From Nocardia fusca NBRC 14340 (GTDB taxonomy: Bacteria > Actinomycetota > Actinomycetes > Mycobacteriales > Mycobacteriaceae), in NCBI RefSeq assembly GCF_001618425.1, contig NZ_BDCU01000023.1:62001-126000 (forward strand): a DNA stretch of 64,000 nucleotides. The letters run 5' to 3'. Shown piece after piece: positions 1 to 7,148 of this stretch. The stretch's first letter is position 1, and each line of letters starts with the position of its first letter. Position numbers and translations under genes: made by a program. Below the pieces are notes generated by a model. It ran no database searches, was not told the DNA's origin, and saw nothing but the letters and a program-made list of their open reading frames with translations.

Positions 1-398
1 GCAAGGCCATCCAGTCGGCCATGCGTTCGCCGAACGTCAAGGGCATCCGTGTGCAGTGCTCGGGCCGCCTCGGTGGCGCCGAGATGTCGCGCTCGGAGTT
101 CTACCGCGAAGGCCGCGTCCCGCTGCACACCCTGCGTGCCGATATCGATTACGGCCTCTACGAGGCCAAGACCACCTTCGGTCGTATCGGTGTCAAGGTC
201 TGGATCTACAAGGGCGATATCGTCGGCGGCAAGCGTGAGCTGGCTGCCCCGAGCGCGCCGGCCGGGGATCGCCCGCGCCGGGAGCGTCCGAGCCGCCCGC
301 GTCGTTCCGGTTCCTCCGGCACCACCGCGACCAGCACCGAGGCCGGGCGCGCCGCTACCGCGGTGGCCGAGCCCCCGGCAGAAAAGCAGGAGGGCTGA
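1..398 (+). CDS. rpsC: 30S ribosomal protein S3, C-terminal part (5' end outside window)
   Basis: The reading frame is open from base 3 and ends with TGA at 396-398. It encodes the C-terminal domain of S3, which lies at the mRNA entry site of the 30S subunit. The segment ending GVKVWIYKGDIVGG is diagnostic of S3. A basic, Pro/Ser/Ala-rich tail of about 50 residues follows, as is common in actinobacterial S3. The N-terminal KH domain lies left of the window. It is followed after 3 bases by rplP in the same operon. Confidence 0.95.
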   Translation, partial: KAIQSAMRSPNVKGIRVQCSGRLGGAEMSRSEFYREGRVPLHTLRADIDYGLYEAKTTFGRIGVKVWIYKGDIVGGKRELAAPSAPAGDRPRRERPSRPRRSGSSGTTATSTEAGRAATAVAEPPAEKQEG

Positions 399-401
399 CC
401 A

Positions 402-818
402 ATGCTGATGCCCCGCAAGGTCAAGTTCCGCAAGCAGCATCACCCGAGCCGCAGCGGTCTCGCCAAGGGCGGCACCTCGGTGTCGTTCGGCGAGTTCGGC
501 ATCCAGGCGCTGGAGCCGGCGTATGTGACCAACCGGCAGATCGAGTCGGCGCGTATCGCGATGACCCGCCACATCAAGCGTGGCGGCAAGATCTGGATCA
601 ACATCTACCCGGATCGCCCGCTCACCAAGAAGCCGGCCGAAACCCGTATGGGTTCCGGTAAGGGTTCGCCGGAGTGGTGGGTCGCGAACGTCAAGCCCGG
701 CCGCGTGATGTTCGAGATGAGTTACCCGAACGAGGAGATCGCTCGCGAGGCGCTGCGCCGCGCGATGCACAAGCTCCCGATGAAGTGCAGGATCGTGACG
801 AGGGAGGAGCAGTTCTGA
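402..818 (+). CDS. rplP: 50S ribosomal protein L16
   Basis: This gene encodes 138 residues, the usual L16 length, starting MLMPRKVKFRKQHHP and containing the conserved GKGSPEWWVANVKPG stretch. L16 binds 23S rRNA near the peptidyl-transferase centre. ATG at 402 follows an AGGAGG-type ribosome site at the end of rpsC. The stop TGA shares its last base with the ATG of rpmC, so the two genes are probably translationally coupled. Confidence 0.97.
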   Translation: MLMPRKVKFRKQHHPSRSGLAKGGTSVSFGEFGIQALEPAYVTNRQIESARIAMTRHIKRGGKIWINIYPDRPLTKKPAETRMGSGKGSPEWWVANVKPGRVMFEMSYPNEEIAREALRRAMHKLPMKCRIVTREEQF

Positions 819-1057
819 TGGCAACCGGTACCCCTGCCGCAGAGCTCCGCGAGCTGACCGAGGAGGAGCTGGTCTCCCGCCTGCGCGAATCGAAGGAAGA
901 GCTGTTCAACCTGCGCTTCCAGATGGCGACCGGTCAGCTGACCAACAATCGCCGGCTGCGTGTGGTGCGTCACGAGATCGCGCGTATCTACACGGTCATG
1001 CGTGAGCGCGAGCTCGGTTTGGCCACCGGACCCGCTGACAAGGGAGATGCGGCATGA
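818..1057 (+). CDS. rpmC: 50S ribosomal protein L29
   Basis: The 79-residue protein (start MATGTPAAELRELTEEEL) has the two-helix L29 pattern, with KEELFNLRFQMATGQL and the later HEIARIYTVMRERE. L29 lies by the exit tunnel and helps dock the signal recognition particle and trigger factor. I chose ATG 818 because it overlaps the rplP stop and gives normal length. A longer in-frame extension upstream lies inside rplP. It overlaps rpsQ by four bases. Confidence 0.95.
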   Translation: MATGTPAAELRELTEEELVSRLRESKEELFNLRFQMATGQLTNNRRLRVVRHEIARIYTVMRERELGLATGPADKGDAA

Positions 1058-1323
1058 GCGAGAAAGAGCAGGAGCGCGGCCGCCGCAAGGTGCGGACCGG
1101 CTACGTCGTCTCCGACAAGATGAACAAGACGATCGTCGTCGAGTTGGAAGACCGCCACCGGCACGCTCTCTACGGCAAGATCATTCGCACCACCTCCAAG
1201 GTGAAGGCGCACGATGAGAACGAGACCGCCGGTGTCGGCGATCGCGTGCAGCTGATGGAGACCAGGCCCACATCGGCCACCAAGCGGTGGCGGCTGATCG
1301 AGGTCCTGGAGAAGGCCAAGTAA
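1054..1323 (+). CDS. rpsQ: 30S ribosomal protein S17
   Basis: S17, 89 residues, is recognised by GYVVSDKMNKTIVVELEDR and the basic OB-fold pattern; it binds the 5' domain of 16S rRNA. The ATG overlaps the end of rpmC. This is the last gene before a strong terminator. In most bacteria rplN follows directly, but here rplN lies 34.6 kb downstream. Confidence 0.96.
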   Translation: MSEKEQERGRRKVRTGYVVSDKMNKTIVVELEDRHRHALYGKIIRTTSKVKAHDENETAGVGDRVQLMETRPTSATKRWRLIEVLEKAK

Positions 1324-1355
1324 GGTCGCTCTTCGGCTGAGAAGGTCGTAAACGT

Positions 1356-1388
1356 AAGGCCCGCTTCCCGTTTCGGGAAGCGGGCCTT
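1356..1388 (+). terminator. Rho-independent-type terminator after rpsQ
   Basis: A perfect 15-bp inverted repeat (1356-1370 with 1374-1388) with a TTT loop lies 32 bases after the rpsQ stop. The arms read AAGGCCCGCTTCCCG and its complement. No long T-run follows, which is typical of actinobacteria. It separates the first ribosomal unit from the inserted genes. Confidence 0.85.
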
Positions 1389-1426
1389 ATTGCGTCTCCG
1401 GATCGATGTGGGCTCGTTCTTGGTCG

Positions 1427-1807
1427 ATGTCCACTCAATTCGTCTGGCTCACCACCTACTTCGACATGATCGATGTATGCGAGGCTCTCGCTCACGAGAC
1501 CGCTGCGGCGTGGATGACCCATGATCACGGCGAGAGAACCGAACTCCACGAACTCCCTTTCCGGGAACAGGTCGGGGACCTTTTCGATACCGGTCGCCGT
1601 GCGTTGCTTCCCAGTATCAACACATTGACGATCCGGCGAGGTCTCGATGGCGACACCTTCTTCCTTCATCGCCGGGGTGCGGCATCGGTGACGCTCGCTC
1701 CTGGGTTGACACCTCGGTTGTCTACGCTCGTGGACATTCTGGATTGCCTACGAACGTTGCCTCTACCGTTGACCGACGGTCCGGGAGCGGTAATCGTGCC
1801 CCCATGA
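1427..1807 (+). pseudogene. Possible remnant of a regulator-like gene (uncertain)
   Basis: An open frame of up to 133 codons (ATG at 1406 or 1427) ends at 1807 and overlaps the 3' end of the opposite-strand hxlR-like gene by 45 bases. Codon third positions are visibly less GC-rich than in neighbouring genes. The middle part (LPFREQVGDLFDTGRRALL, then FLHRRG) faintly recalls the C-terminal region of some actinobacterial helix-turn-helix regulators, but I see no DNA-binding domain. It may be a decayed fragment, an orphan gene or spurious. Confidence 0.3.
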
Positions 1808-2095
1808 TTCGAGCATCCCCGCCACCGGCCGCAGGCTCGCGCCGAGGTCCGTGAGATCGTATTCCACCTTCGGTGGTACTTCGGCGTACACGGTCCGGCG
1901 GATCAGTCCGTCGGCTTCGAGTTCGCGGAGTTGACGAGTCAACATGCGCTGGGTGATGGAAGGCATGGCTCGCCGGAGTTCGCCGAACCGCAGGGTTCCG
2001 TCGAAGAGGTGGTTGATGATCGCCATCTTCCATTTGCCGCCGACCACCTCCATCGCCGCTTCGACCGTGCAGTAATCCGGTGTGGTGTCGTCCAT
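1763..2095 (-). CDS. HxlR-family winged-helix transcriptional regulator
   Basis: The 110-residue protein has the HxlR signature: Cys9 in DYCTVEAAMEVVGGKWK near the start, then LRFGELRRAMPSITQRMLTRQL (helix-turn-helix), and the wing VPPKVEYDLTDLG. Such regulators often sense electrophiles or oxidants through the N-terminal Cys and repress a divergent enzyme gene. ATG 2095 is preceded by GGAGGTC; longer frames upstream are read-through. It is divergent from an old-yellow-enzyme reductase across 120 bp, the typical pairing, so it probably controls that gene and itself. Confidence 0.9.
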   Translation of the reverse strand: MDDTTPDYCTVEAAMEVVGGKWKMAIINHLFDGTLRFGELRRAMPSITQRMLTRQLRELEADGLIRRTVYAEVPPKVEYDLTDLGASLRPVAGMLESWGHDYRSRTVGQR

Positions 2096-2117
2096 ATGAC
2101 CTCCATCGGTATACAAA

Positions 2118-2154
2118 CTGTGCCTACCGCACAGAAAAGACCGTACTTGTACAA
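2118..2154. promoter_or_regulatory. Candidate operators in the hxlR / reductase divergent promoter
   Basis: Two symmetric elements lie between the divergent starts. CTGTGC-CTACC-GCACAG at 2118-2134 is a perfect inverted repeat, and TTGTACAA at 2147-2154 is an 8-bp palindrome. GTATACAA at 2110-2117 resembles the latter. They are reasonable HxlR binding sites by position and symmetry; this is inference. Confidence 0.45.
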
Positions 2155-2215
2155 AGGGTGGGTGACGCGGAATCTGTTCCCGACCCGGTTTTCGGTCGAG
2201 TGCGAGGAGTTCGGC

Positions 2216-3418
2216 GTGACTATCCATCCTGTTCTGTCCGAGGTGCGGCTCGGTGCGCTGCGGTTGCGTAATCGTGCGGTGGTGGCGCCGATGTCGCGGG
2301 TCAGTACCGCGGGGGACGGTGTACCCACGGCCGCCATGGCGGAGTATTACGCCCGGTTCGCCGCCGGCGGTTTCGGGATGATCACCACGGAGGGGACCTA
2401 TACCGACGCGGAGTTCAGCCAGGCCTATCCCGACCAGCCCGGAATCGTGACCGGGCTTCAGATCGAGGGCTGGCGGGCGGTCACCGGCGCGGTGCACGCA
2501 GCGGGTGCAGCGATCGCGTTGCAGTTGATGCATGCGGGGGCGTTGCTCCAGGGCAACCGGCACAGTGACGGCAGTATCGCGCCTTCGGCTGTACAGCCGA
2601 AGGGCGTGAAGATGTCGTCCTACGGCGGCGGCGACGGCCCGTTCGCGGTGCCCGTGGCGGCGACCCGCGCGGATATCCGCCGCATCCTGGGCGGGTTCGC
2701 CGCAGCGGCCGAGCGTGCTCGGCTGGCCGGGTTCGATGCGGTGGAGATCCACGGCGCCAACGGATATCTCATCGATCAGTTCCTCACCGACTACACGAAT
2801 CGTCGTGACGACGATTACGGCGGTGATCCGGCCGGGCGGGTGCGGTTCGCGGTGGAGGTGGTCGAGGCGGTGCGGGCAGCGGTCGGACCGGAGTTCCCGG
2901 TGGGGTTACGGCTCTCCCAGACGAAGGTCAACGATTTCGCTTACCGCTGGTCCGGGGCCGCCGAAGCAGCGACGATCTTCCGTGCGGTCGGTGCGGCCGG
3001 GGTCGACTATCTACATCTCGCGAGCGAGGGGCGGGACTGGTATGAGACGGCTGTCCTGGACACCGGCGAGACCATCACCCGATTGGCCAGGTCTGTCACC
3101 GGGCTTCCGGTGATCGCCAATGGCGGTATGCACGGTCCGGATCTCGCGCGGACGGTACTCGACGAGGGGCACGCGGACCTGGTGGCGCTCGGCCGCGGCG
3201 CGCTCGCGAATCCGGACTGGCCGCAGGTGGTCGCCGAGGGGTCCCGGCCGGTCGAATTCGATCGTGCGATGCTCGCGGCCGCGGTGACGCTCGACGGTCA
3301 GCGATCCTGGGAGGAAGCGCGCAACGGAGAGATTCCTGTGGTGAACGGTGACCCCACGGCGCCCCTGGCGCCCGGTCGAACGCCGTTCACCGTGTGGGTT
3401 CCGGCACACGAAATGTGA
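2216..3418 (+). CDS. NADH:flavin oxidoreductase / alkene reductase (old yellow enzyme family)
   Basis: The 400-residue FMN TIM-barrel reduces activated C=C bonds of enals, enones or similar electrophiles. Visible motifs are LRNRAVVAPMSR at the N-terminus, LQLMHAGALLQ, HGANGYLIDQFLTD with the substrate-binding His179 and Asn182, and VIANGGMHGPDLA near the phosphate site. GTG 2216 is chosen because GAGGAG lies about 6 bases upstream and the conserved domain begins right after it; the longer upstream frame runs into the regulator. With the divergent HxlR gene it probably forms an electrophile-response pair. Confidence 0.9.
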   Translation: MTIHPVLSEVRLGALRLRNRAVVAPMSRVSTAGDGVPTAAMAEYYARFAAGGFGMITTEGTYTDAEFSQAYPDQPGIVTGLQIEGWRAVTGAVHAAGAAIALQLMHAGALLQGNRHSDGSIAPSAVQPKGVKMSSYGGGDGPFAVPVAATRADIRRILGGFAAAAERARLAGFDAVEIHGANGYLIDQFLTDYTNRRDDDYGGDPAGRVRFAVEVVEAVRAAVGPEFPVGLRLSQTKVNDFAYRWSGAAEAATIFRAVGAAGVDYLHLASEGRDWYETAVLDTGETITRLARSVTGLPVIANGGMHGPDLARTVLDEGHADLVALGRGALANPDWPQVVAEGSRPVEFDRAMLAAAVTLDGQRSWEEARNGEIPVVNGDPTAPLAPGRTPFTVWVPAHEM

Positions 3419-3433
3419 TATAGGGGAGGGCGG

Positions 3434-3464
3434 TTGACGGACCGGGGTCCCTCGGCGCTACGGT
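3434..3464 (+). promoter_or_regulatory. Candidate promoter of the 3474 gene
   Basis: TTGACG (3434-3439) and TACGGT (3459-3464) are spaced by 19 bases. A start site about seven bases further on would fall at or next to ATG 3474, so the gene may be transcribed with little or no leader. Spacing is longer than ideal. Confidence 0.4.
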
Positions 3465-3473
3465 GTACGGGCT

Positions 3474-4064
3474 ATGAGGGACGCTGCGACAACGATTTCG
3501 GGGGCCTGGCAGATCGAGGACGGCACAGCGGTTACCTTCCGCGATGCCGCGGTGGCCTGGGCGATGGCTGCCTATGATGTGCTGGCCGAGACCGCGACTA
3601 CGTACGGGTACTACGTCACCGTGCAGGAACTGGCCGACCGGGTGCAGGAGATATCGGGCGTGCGTACCGACGCCCCGACCCGCACCTGGATGGACGCGAT
3701 CCTGCGCAAGGTGGCCCGGCGCTGCCACAATGCGGGCGAGCCGCCGCTGACGGCGCTGTGTGTGAAACGCAACCTGAAGGTGAGCGACAGCTACAAGTAC
3801 GTGCTGGAGCTGGCCGCATTGCCGATACCGGCCGATATCGAAACCCACGCCGCCTACGCCCGCTGGGCCTGCTACGCCGCCGCCGGTGCCGATGTACCGG
3901 CCGACGGCGGCACGCCGCCGCTGATTCCGCGCGGGGGGAGTGCCCGGCAGGCAGCCGCCGCCACCCGGCAGGCCGCGGCCAAATCGGATCCCGGGGCACG
4001 CACCGTGGTGTGCTCCAGCTGTTTCATTCAGTTGCCGGCCACTGGGGTCTGCGAGCACTGCTGA
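3474..4064 (+). CDS. Conserved hypothetical protein with C-terminal Cys4 motif
   Basis: I do not recognise a family for this 196-residue protein. The first 110 residues look helical with several aromatic positions. An Ala-rich linker around residues 150-170 leads to a short terminal CSSCFIQLPATGVCEHC, where two CxxC pairs could bind zinc, as in small zinc ribbons. There is no signal peptide or membrane segment. It is monocistronic and convergent with the CPBP protease gene. Confidence 0.75.
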   Translation: MRDAATTISGAWQIEDGTAVTFRDAAVAWAMAAYDVLAETATTYGYYVTVQELADRVQEISGVRTDAPTRTWMDAILRKVARRCHNAGEPPLTALCVKRNLKVSDSYKYVLELAALPIPADIETHAAYARWACYAAAGADVPADGGTPPLIPRGGSARQAAAATRQAAAKSDPGARTVVCSSCFIQLPATGVCEHC

Positions 4065-4073
4065 CCCAGCGGG

Positions 4074-4105
4074 CCGGCGTGCTCACGTCGGCGTGAGCAC
4101 GCCGG
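4074..4105. terminator. Bidirectional terminator between convergent genes
   Basis: A perfect 14-bp stem (4074-4087 with 4092-4105) is closed by a TCGG tetraloop, between the stops of the 3474 gene and the CPBP gene. Its symmetry suits both directions. Confidence 0.8.
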
Positions 4106-4118
4106 TCGTCTGCCCGGT

Positions 4119-4862
4119 TCACGCCAGTGTCGTATGCCAGAGCAGGGCGGCGGTGAGGGCGCCGGCGCCGTTGACCGCCCAATGCAGCGCGATGGGCGCG
4201 AGCAGGCTGCCGCTGCGGTGGCGCAACCAGGTGAACACGACGGCCGCAGCCGCGGTCGCGGCGACCGCGATCAGGACACCGGCGATCTGCCCGAGGGCCC
4301 CGCCGCCGATCAGTTCGGACAGGCCGCGGTTGCCCGCGGTGAGCCCCAGGGACGAGGCGATATGCCAGAGTCCGAACAGCAGGGAGCCGGCCGCGAACAC
4401 GCCCCGGGCGCCCCACGCCCGATCGAGGGTCCCGTGCAGAACTCCACGAAACGCGAGTTCCTCGGGTATGACGGTCTGCAACGGGATGACGATCATCGAG
4501 GCGATGAGCGCGCCGGAAACGGTGGCGTAACGATCGGCCAGGAAGAACGGGCGGGTCAGCGGAAGCACGGCCCCGATGACCACGGCTGCCAGCACCACCC
4601 CGACGGCGGCGAGTGCGTATTTGGTTCCCGTCCGCCAGTGACTGGGCGACAGGCCCAGTTCCGACCAGTGCAGGCCGCGGCGGCGCATGAGTCCCAGTAG
4701 CACCAGGGCGGCGATCGGCACGCTCACGATGTTCGCCCACGCCGTGGTGAAATGGGCGATCAGATTCGTGCAGGTGAGGACGACCACAACGACCGCCACG
4801 TCGGCATAGGCGTGGACTCGCGGTCGCGGGGCAGCTGTTTCCTCGGTAACCCGGTTGAGCAT
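4119..4862 (-). CDS. CPBP-family intramembrane glutamic endopeptidase
   Basis: This 247-residue protein has about seven hydrophobic segments and all three CPBP/Abi motifs: EELAFRG with Glu134, Glu135 and Arg139; FGLWH with His167; HWAVN with His227 and Asn231. These form the metal or glutamate active site of this CAAX-protease-like membrane family. In bacteria the members serve in prenyl-protein processing, bacteriocin self-immunity or regulated proteolysis; the role here is unknown. ATG 4862 starts before the first membrane helix. It lies downstream of the pseudouridine synthase gene on the same strand. Confidence 0.88.
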   Translation of the reverse strand: MLNRVTEETAAPRPRVHAYADVAVVVVVLTCTNLIAHFTTAWANIVSVPIAALVLLGLMRRRGLHWSELGLSPSHWRTGTKYALAAVGVVLAAVVIGAVLPLTRPFFLADRYATVSGALIASMIVIPLQTVIPEELAFRGVLHGTLDRAWGARGVFAAGSLLFGLWHIASSLGLTAGNRGLSELIGGGALGQIAGVLIAVAATAAAAVVFTWLRHRSGSLLAPIALHWAVNGAGALTAALLWHTTLA

Positions 4863-4925
4863 TCGGCCCAGTGTACGGATGCCCCGGGCGCGCTCGCCGG
4901 GTGCACGGAAAGGGATACCCCGTGC

Positions 4926-5879
4926 TCAGGAAGCGGGTGCGCCGTCCGGTCCCGCCGCCCAGCCCCGCGGGTCGGTCCACGCCTGGAGAGTGCGGGTGCT
5001 GTCGAAGCGCCTGGTCGCACCGGTCACCGGGTCGGTGAATTCGAGGGTGGCGGCCAGCAGTTGCAGTGGGCGGGTGAAATCGTCGACGGACTTGTCGGTG
5101 ATCACCGGATAGAAGTCGTCGCCCAGGATGGGAACCCCGAGCGAGTTCATGTGCAGGCGCAGCTGGTGGGTGCGGCCGGTGGCGGGACGGAGCCGGTAGC
5201 GGGCGATATCGCCGCGGTGTTCGAGAAGTTCTATCCGGGTGTACGCATTGGGCGGTCCGGGTACCTCCTGAGCGGCCAGGACATGTTTTTCCTTGATGAT
5301 CCGGCTTTCCACGGAGAGTGGGAAGACCAGCCCGCTGCGATACCCGGCGACGGCCTCGTACTCCTTGTGGACCTGCTGCCGCTGGAACAGCGTCTGGTAC
5401 GCGCCGCGGCGGGCGGGGTCCACGACGAACAGGAGCAGACCGGCGGTGGCGCGGTCGAGGCGATGGGCGGGGATCAGGTCGGGCAGGTCGAGTTCGCGGC
5501 GCAACCGGACCAGGGCGGTCTGCAGAATATGCCGGCCTCGGGGGATCGTGGACAGGAAGTGCGGTTTGTCGGCCACCAGGATGGTGTCGTCCCGGTAGAC
5601 GATCGGAATATCGAAGGAGACGGGTGTTTCCTCGGGCAGATCGCGATGGAACCAGACTGCACCGCCCGGCACATAGGGGGCGTCGGGAGCGATCGGGCCG
5701 TCCAGGTCGACGATGCCGCCCGCCCGCAGCAACTCGTCGATACGTTCGGGGGTCACGCGGGGGAGACGATGCACCAGGTGGTCGCGGATCGTCGCCCAGT
5801 GACCGTCCTCGGGCAGCCTCAGCCGGGCCGGATCCAGACCGTGCCGCTTGGGCAGCGGGGGTTGCTGCCTTCTTCTCAC
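4926..5879 (-). CDS. RluA-family RNA pseudouridine synthase
   Basis: The 317-residue protein converts specific uridines in rRNA or tRNA to pseudouridine. The catalytic motif is HRLDRATAG with Asp142, and VADKPHFLS and ATGRTHQLRLH are further family motifs. Residues 30-80 look like an N-terminal S4-like RNA-binding region (VTPERIDELLRAGGIVDLDG). GTG 5879 gives a natural N-terminus; the long frame further upstream is antisense read-through. No strong ribosome site is visible, so the start is moderately certain. Confidence 0.88.
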   Translation of the reverse strand: MRRRQQPPLPKRHGLDPARLRLPEDGHWATIRDHLVHRLPRVTPERIDELLRAGGIVDLDGPIAPDAPYVPGGAVWFHRDLPEETPVSFDIPIVYRDDTILVADKPHFLSTIPRGRHILQTALVRLRRELDLPDLIPAHRLDRATAGLLLFVVDPARRGAYQTLFQRQQVHKEYEAVAGYRSGLVFPLSVESRIIKEKHVLAAQEVPGPPNAYTRIELLEHRGDIARYRLRPATGRTHQLRLHMNSLGVPILGDDFYPVITDKSVDDFTRPLQLLAATLEFTDPVTGATRRFDSTRTLQAWTDPRGWAAGPDGAPAS

Positions 5880-6151
5880 CGCGCCGAGCCTATCCAATCC
5901 GGTGTGCGCCCGGTACGCCGCGGCCTGTGGCAGGCGCGGATGGCAGCATCGGCCGAGTCCCCGGGCGGCCGCCTGGAGACGCGGGAACTCGCGGGCAGCG
6001 CAGCTCGGACGCCGACCAGCTCGAGGGTGTGGTCCCGTCTCTTCGGGGCCGTCGGCCGGTCCTCGGGAGTGGTGTGCGCGGGCCGGCCGGTTCGACCGGG
6101 CACCGCCATCCGTTGAGCGCCGACATCGCAGCGAGAGCACCGGGCCGGGTG

Positions 6152-6859
6152 TTACTTCCAGTACGCCTGGTATTTCATGGCCGATTTGGGCAAACCGTGG
6201 ACCTGCTTGAAGGTTTTGACCACGGAACGGGTAGTGGGCCCGTCGCAGGCGATCCAGGCGAATGCGTCCGTGGGACAGGTGAGTTCGTGAGCGGCTTCCC
6301 GCAGCAGCTTTCCGTCTTCGATGCGCTGTACCCAGGTGAGTTCGTGATGCGAGTTCGTGTGCACCGGTATCTTCTGGTCGGTTTCGTACTGCCACTCCAG
6401 CCAGATCCGGGCGGGAGTGTCGCCGATGGCGTCCAGCAGCGAGTTGACGGCGGGCAGCGAGGCGGTATCGCCGAAGATCAGGTACTCGCTCGGTTTCGTT
6501 TCGGGCAGTTGGAAATCCGAGCCGAGAACGGTTACCTCGAGTTCGTCTCCGACGCTCGCCTGCTGGGCCCACCGTGCGGCGGGCCCATCGTGGATCGCGA
6601 AATCGATGAAGAAATGATCCTTGTCCGGATCCTGGTCGACCAGCGTGTAACCACGCTGATGCAGCTTGTCTCCATCGTCGACCGGTATCCAGCAGCGGAC
6701 CCACTGGGTGGGGTGCACGGGGTGGTCGGCGAGCAGACCACCGGCAGTGAAGCCGATTCGCAGAAACTTGTCGGTGATGTATTCGCTGGCGGTGACCGTT
6801 ATCCGGTAGTCGCTCCCACCCCACGCCTTGGTCAGTAGGCCGTTCAATCCCTTACCCAT
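6152..6859 (-). CDS. Siderophore-interacting protein (ferric-siderophore reductase)
   Basis: The 235-residue protein belongs to the SIP family of cytosolic FAD enzymes, which reduce Fe3+-siderophore and release iron. An N-terminal FAD-binding barrel contains RGYT (69-72), the R-x-Y-T FAD motif, followed by DFAIHDGPAARWA. The C-terminal half (YLIFGDTASLPAVNSLL, FAWIACDGPTTR) is the NAD(P)H-binding part. An iron box lies 5 bases upstream of the ATG, so it is likely derepressed by low iron with the siderophore genes. It would use the siderophore made by the neighbouring cluster. Confidence 0.93.
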   Translation of the reverse strand: MGKGLNGLLTKAWGGSDYRITVTASEYITDKFLRIGFTAGGLLADHPVHPTQWVRCWIPVDDGDKLHQRGYTLVDQDPDKDHFFIDFAIHDGPAARWAQQASVGDELEVTVLGSDFQLPETKPSEYLIFGDTASLPAVNSLLDAIGDTPARIWLEWQYETDQKIPVHTNSHHELTWVQRIEDGKLLREAAHELTCPTDAFAWIACDGPTTRSVVKTFKQVHGLPKSAMKYQAYWK

Positions 6860-6863
6860 GGGC

Positions 6864-6882
6864 TAAGGTTAGCCTAACAATA
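6864..6882 (-). promoter_or_regulatory. Iron box (IdeR-type) of the siderophore-reductase gene
   Basis: TAAGGTTAGCCTAACAATA matches TTAGGTTAGSCTAACCTAA at 15 of 19 positions, with an intact GGTTAGCCTAAC core. It sits only 5 bases before the start codon, so the transcript leader must be very short or the gene leaderless. Confidence 0.8.
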
Positions 6883-7051
6883 CTATTCTTGTCGCGCTTC
6901 CATCGTGAACCTGCCGCCGGCCGCGAATGGAGCGGTAGCCGGGCCGTTCGCCGCGGCGGCGCGCCGGCCGGGGTCGAGCGGGACTGCCGCGCGCGGCTTC
7001 CATTCGCGTGTGTAGTTCCACAAGGCGCGGTGCGGTGCGCCTAAAGCGATA

Positions 7052-7070
7052 TAAGGTAAGGCTATGCAAA
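7052..7070 (+). promoter_or_regulatory. Iron box upstream of the first nbtG
   Basis: TAAGGTAAGGCTATGCAAA matches the IdeR consensus at 14 of 19 positions. The right half-site reads CTATGC instead of CTAACC and may also serve as the -10 element. It lies about 80 bases before GTG 7149. Nearly the same element precedes the second nbtG copy at 30970. Confidence 0.65.
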
Positions 7071-7148
7071 CATGGTGCGGGGCTCGCCGTGGCCGAGGTG
7101 CGGACATCGGTGGGCGGACCATGGTGTGGCTGGAGAGAGTAGGTATCG

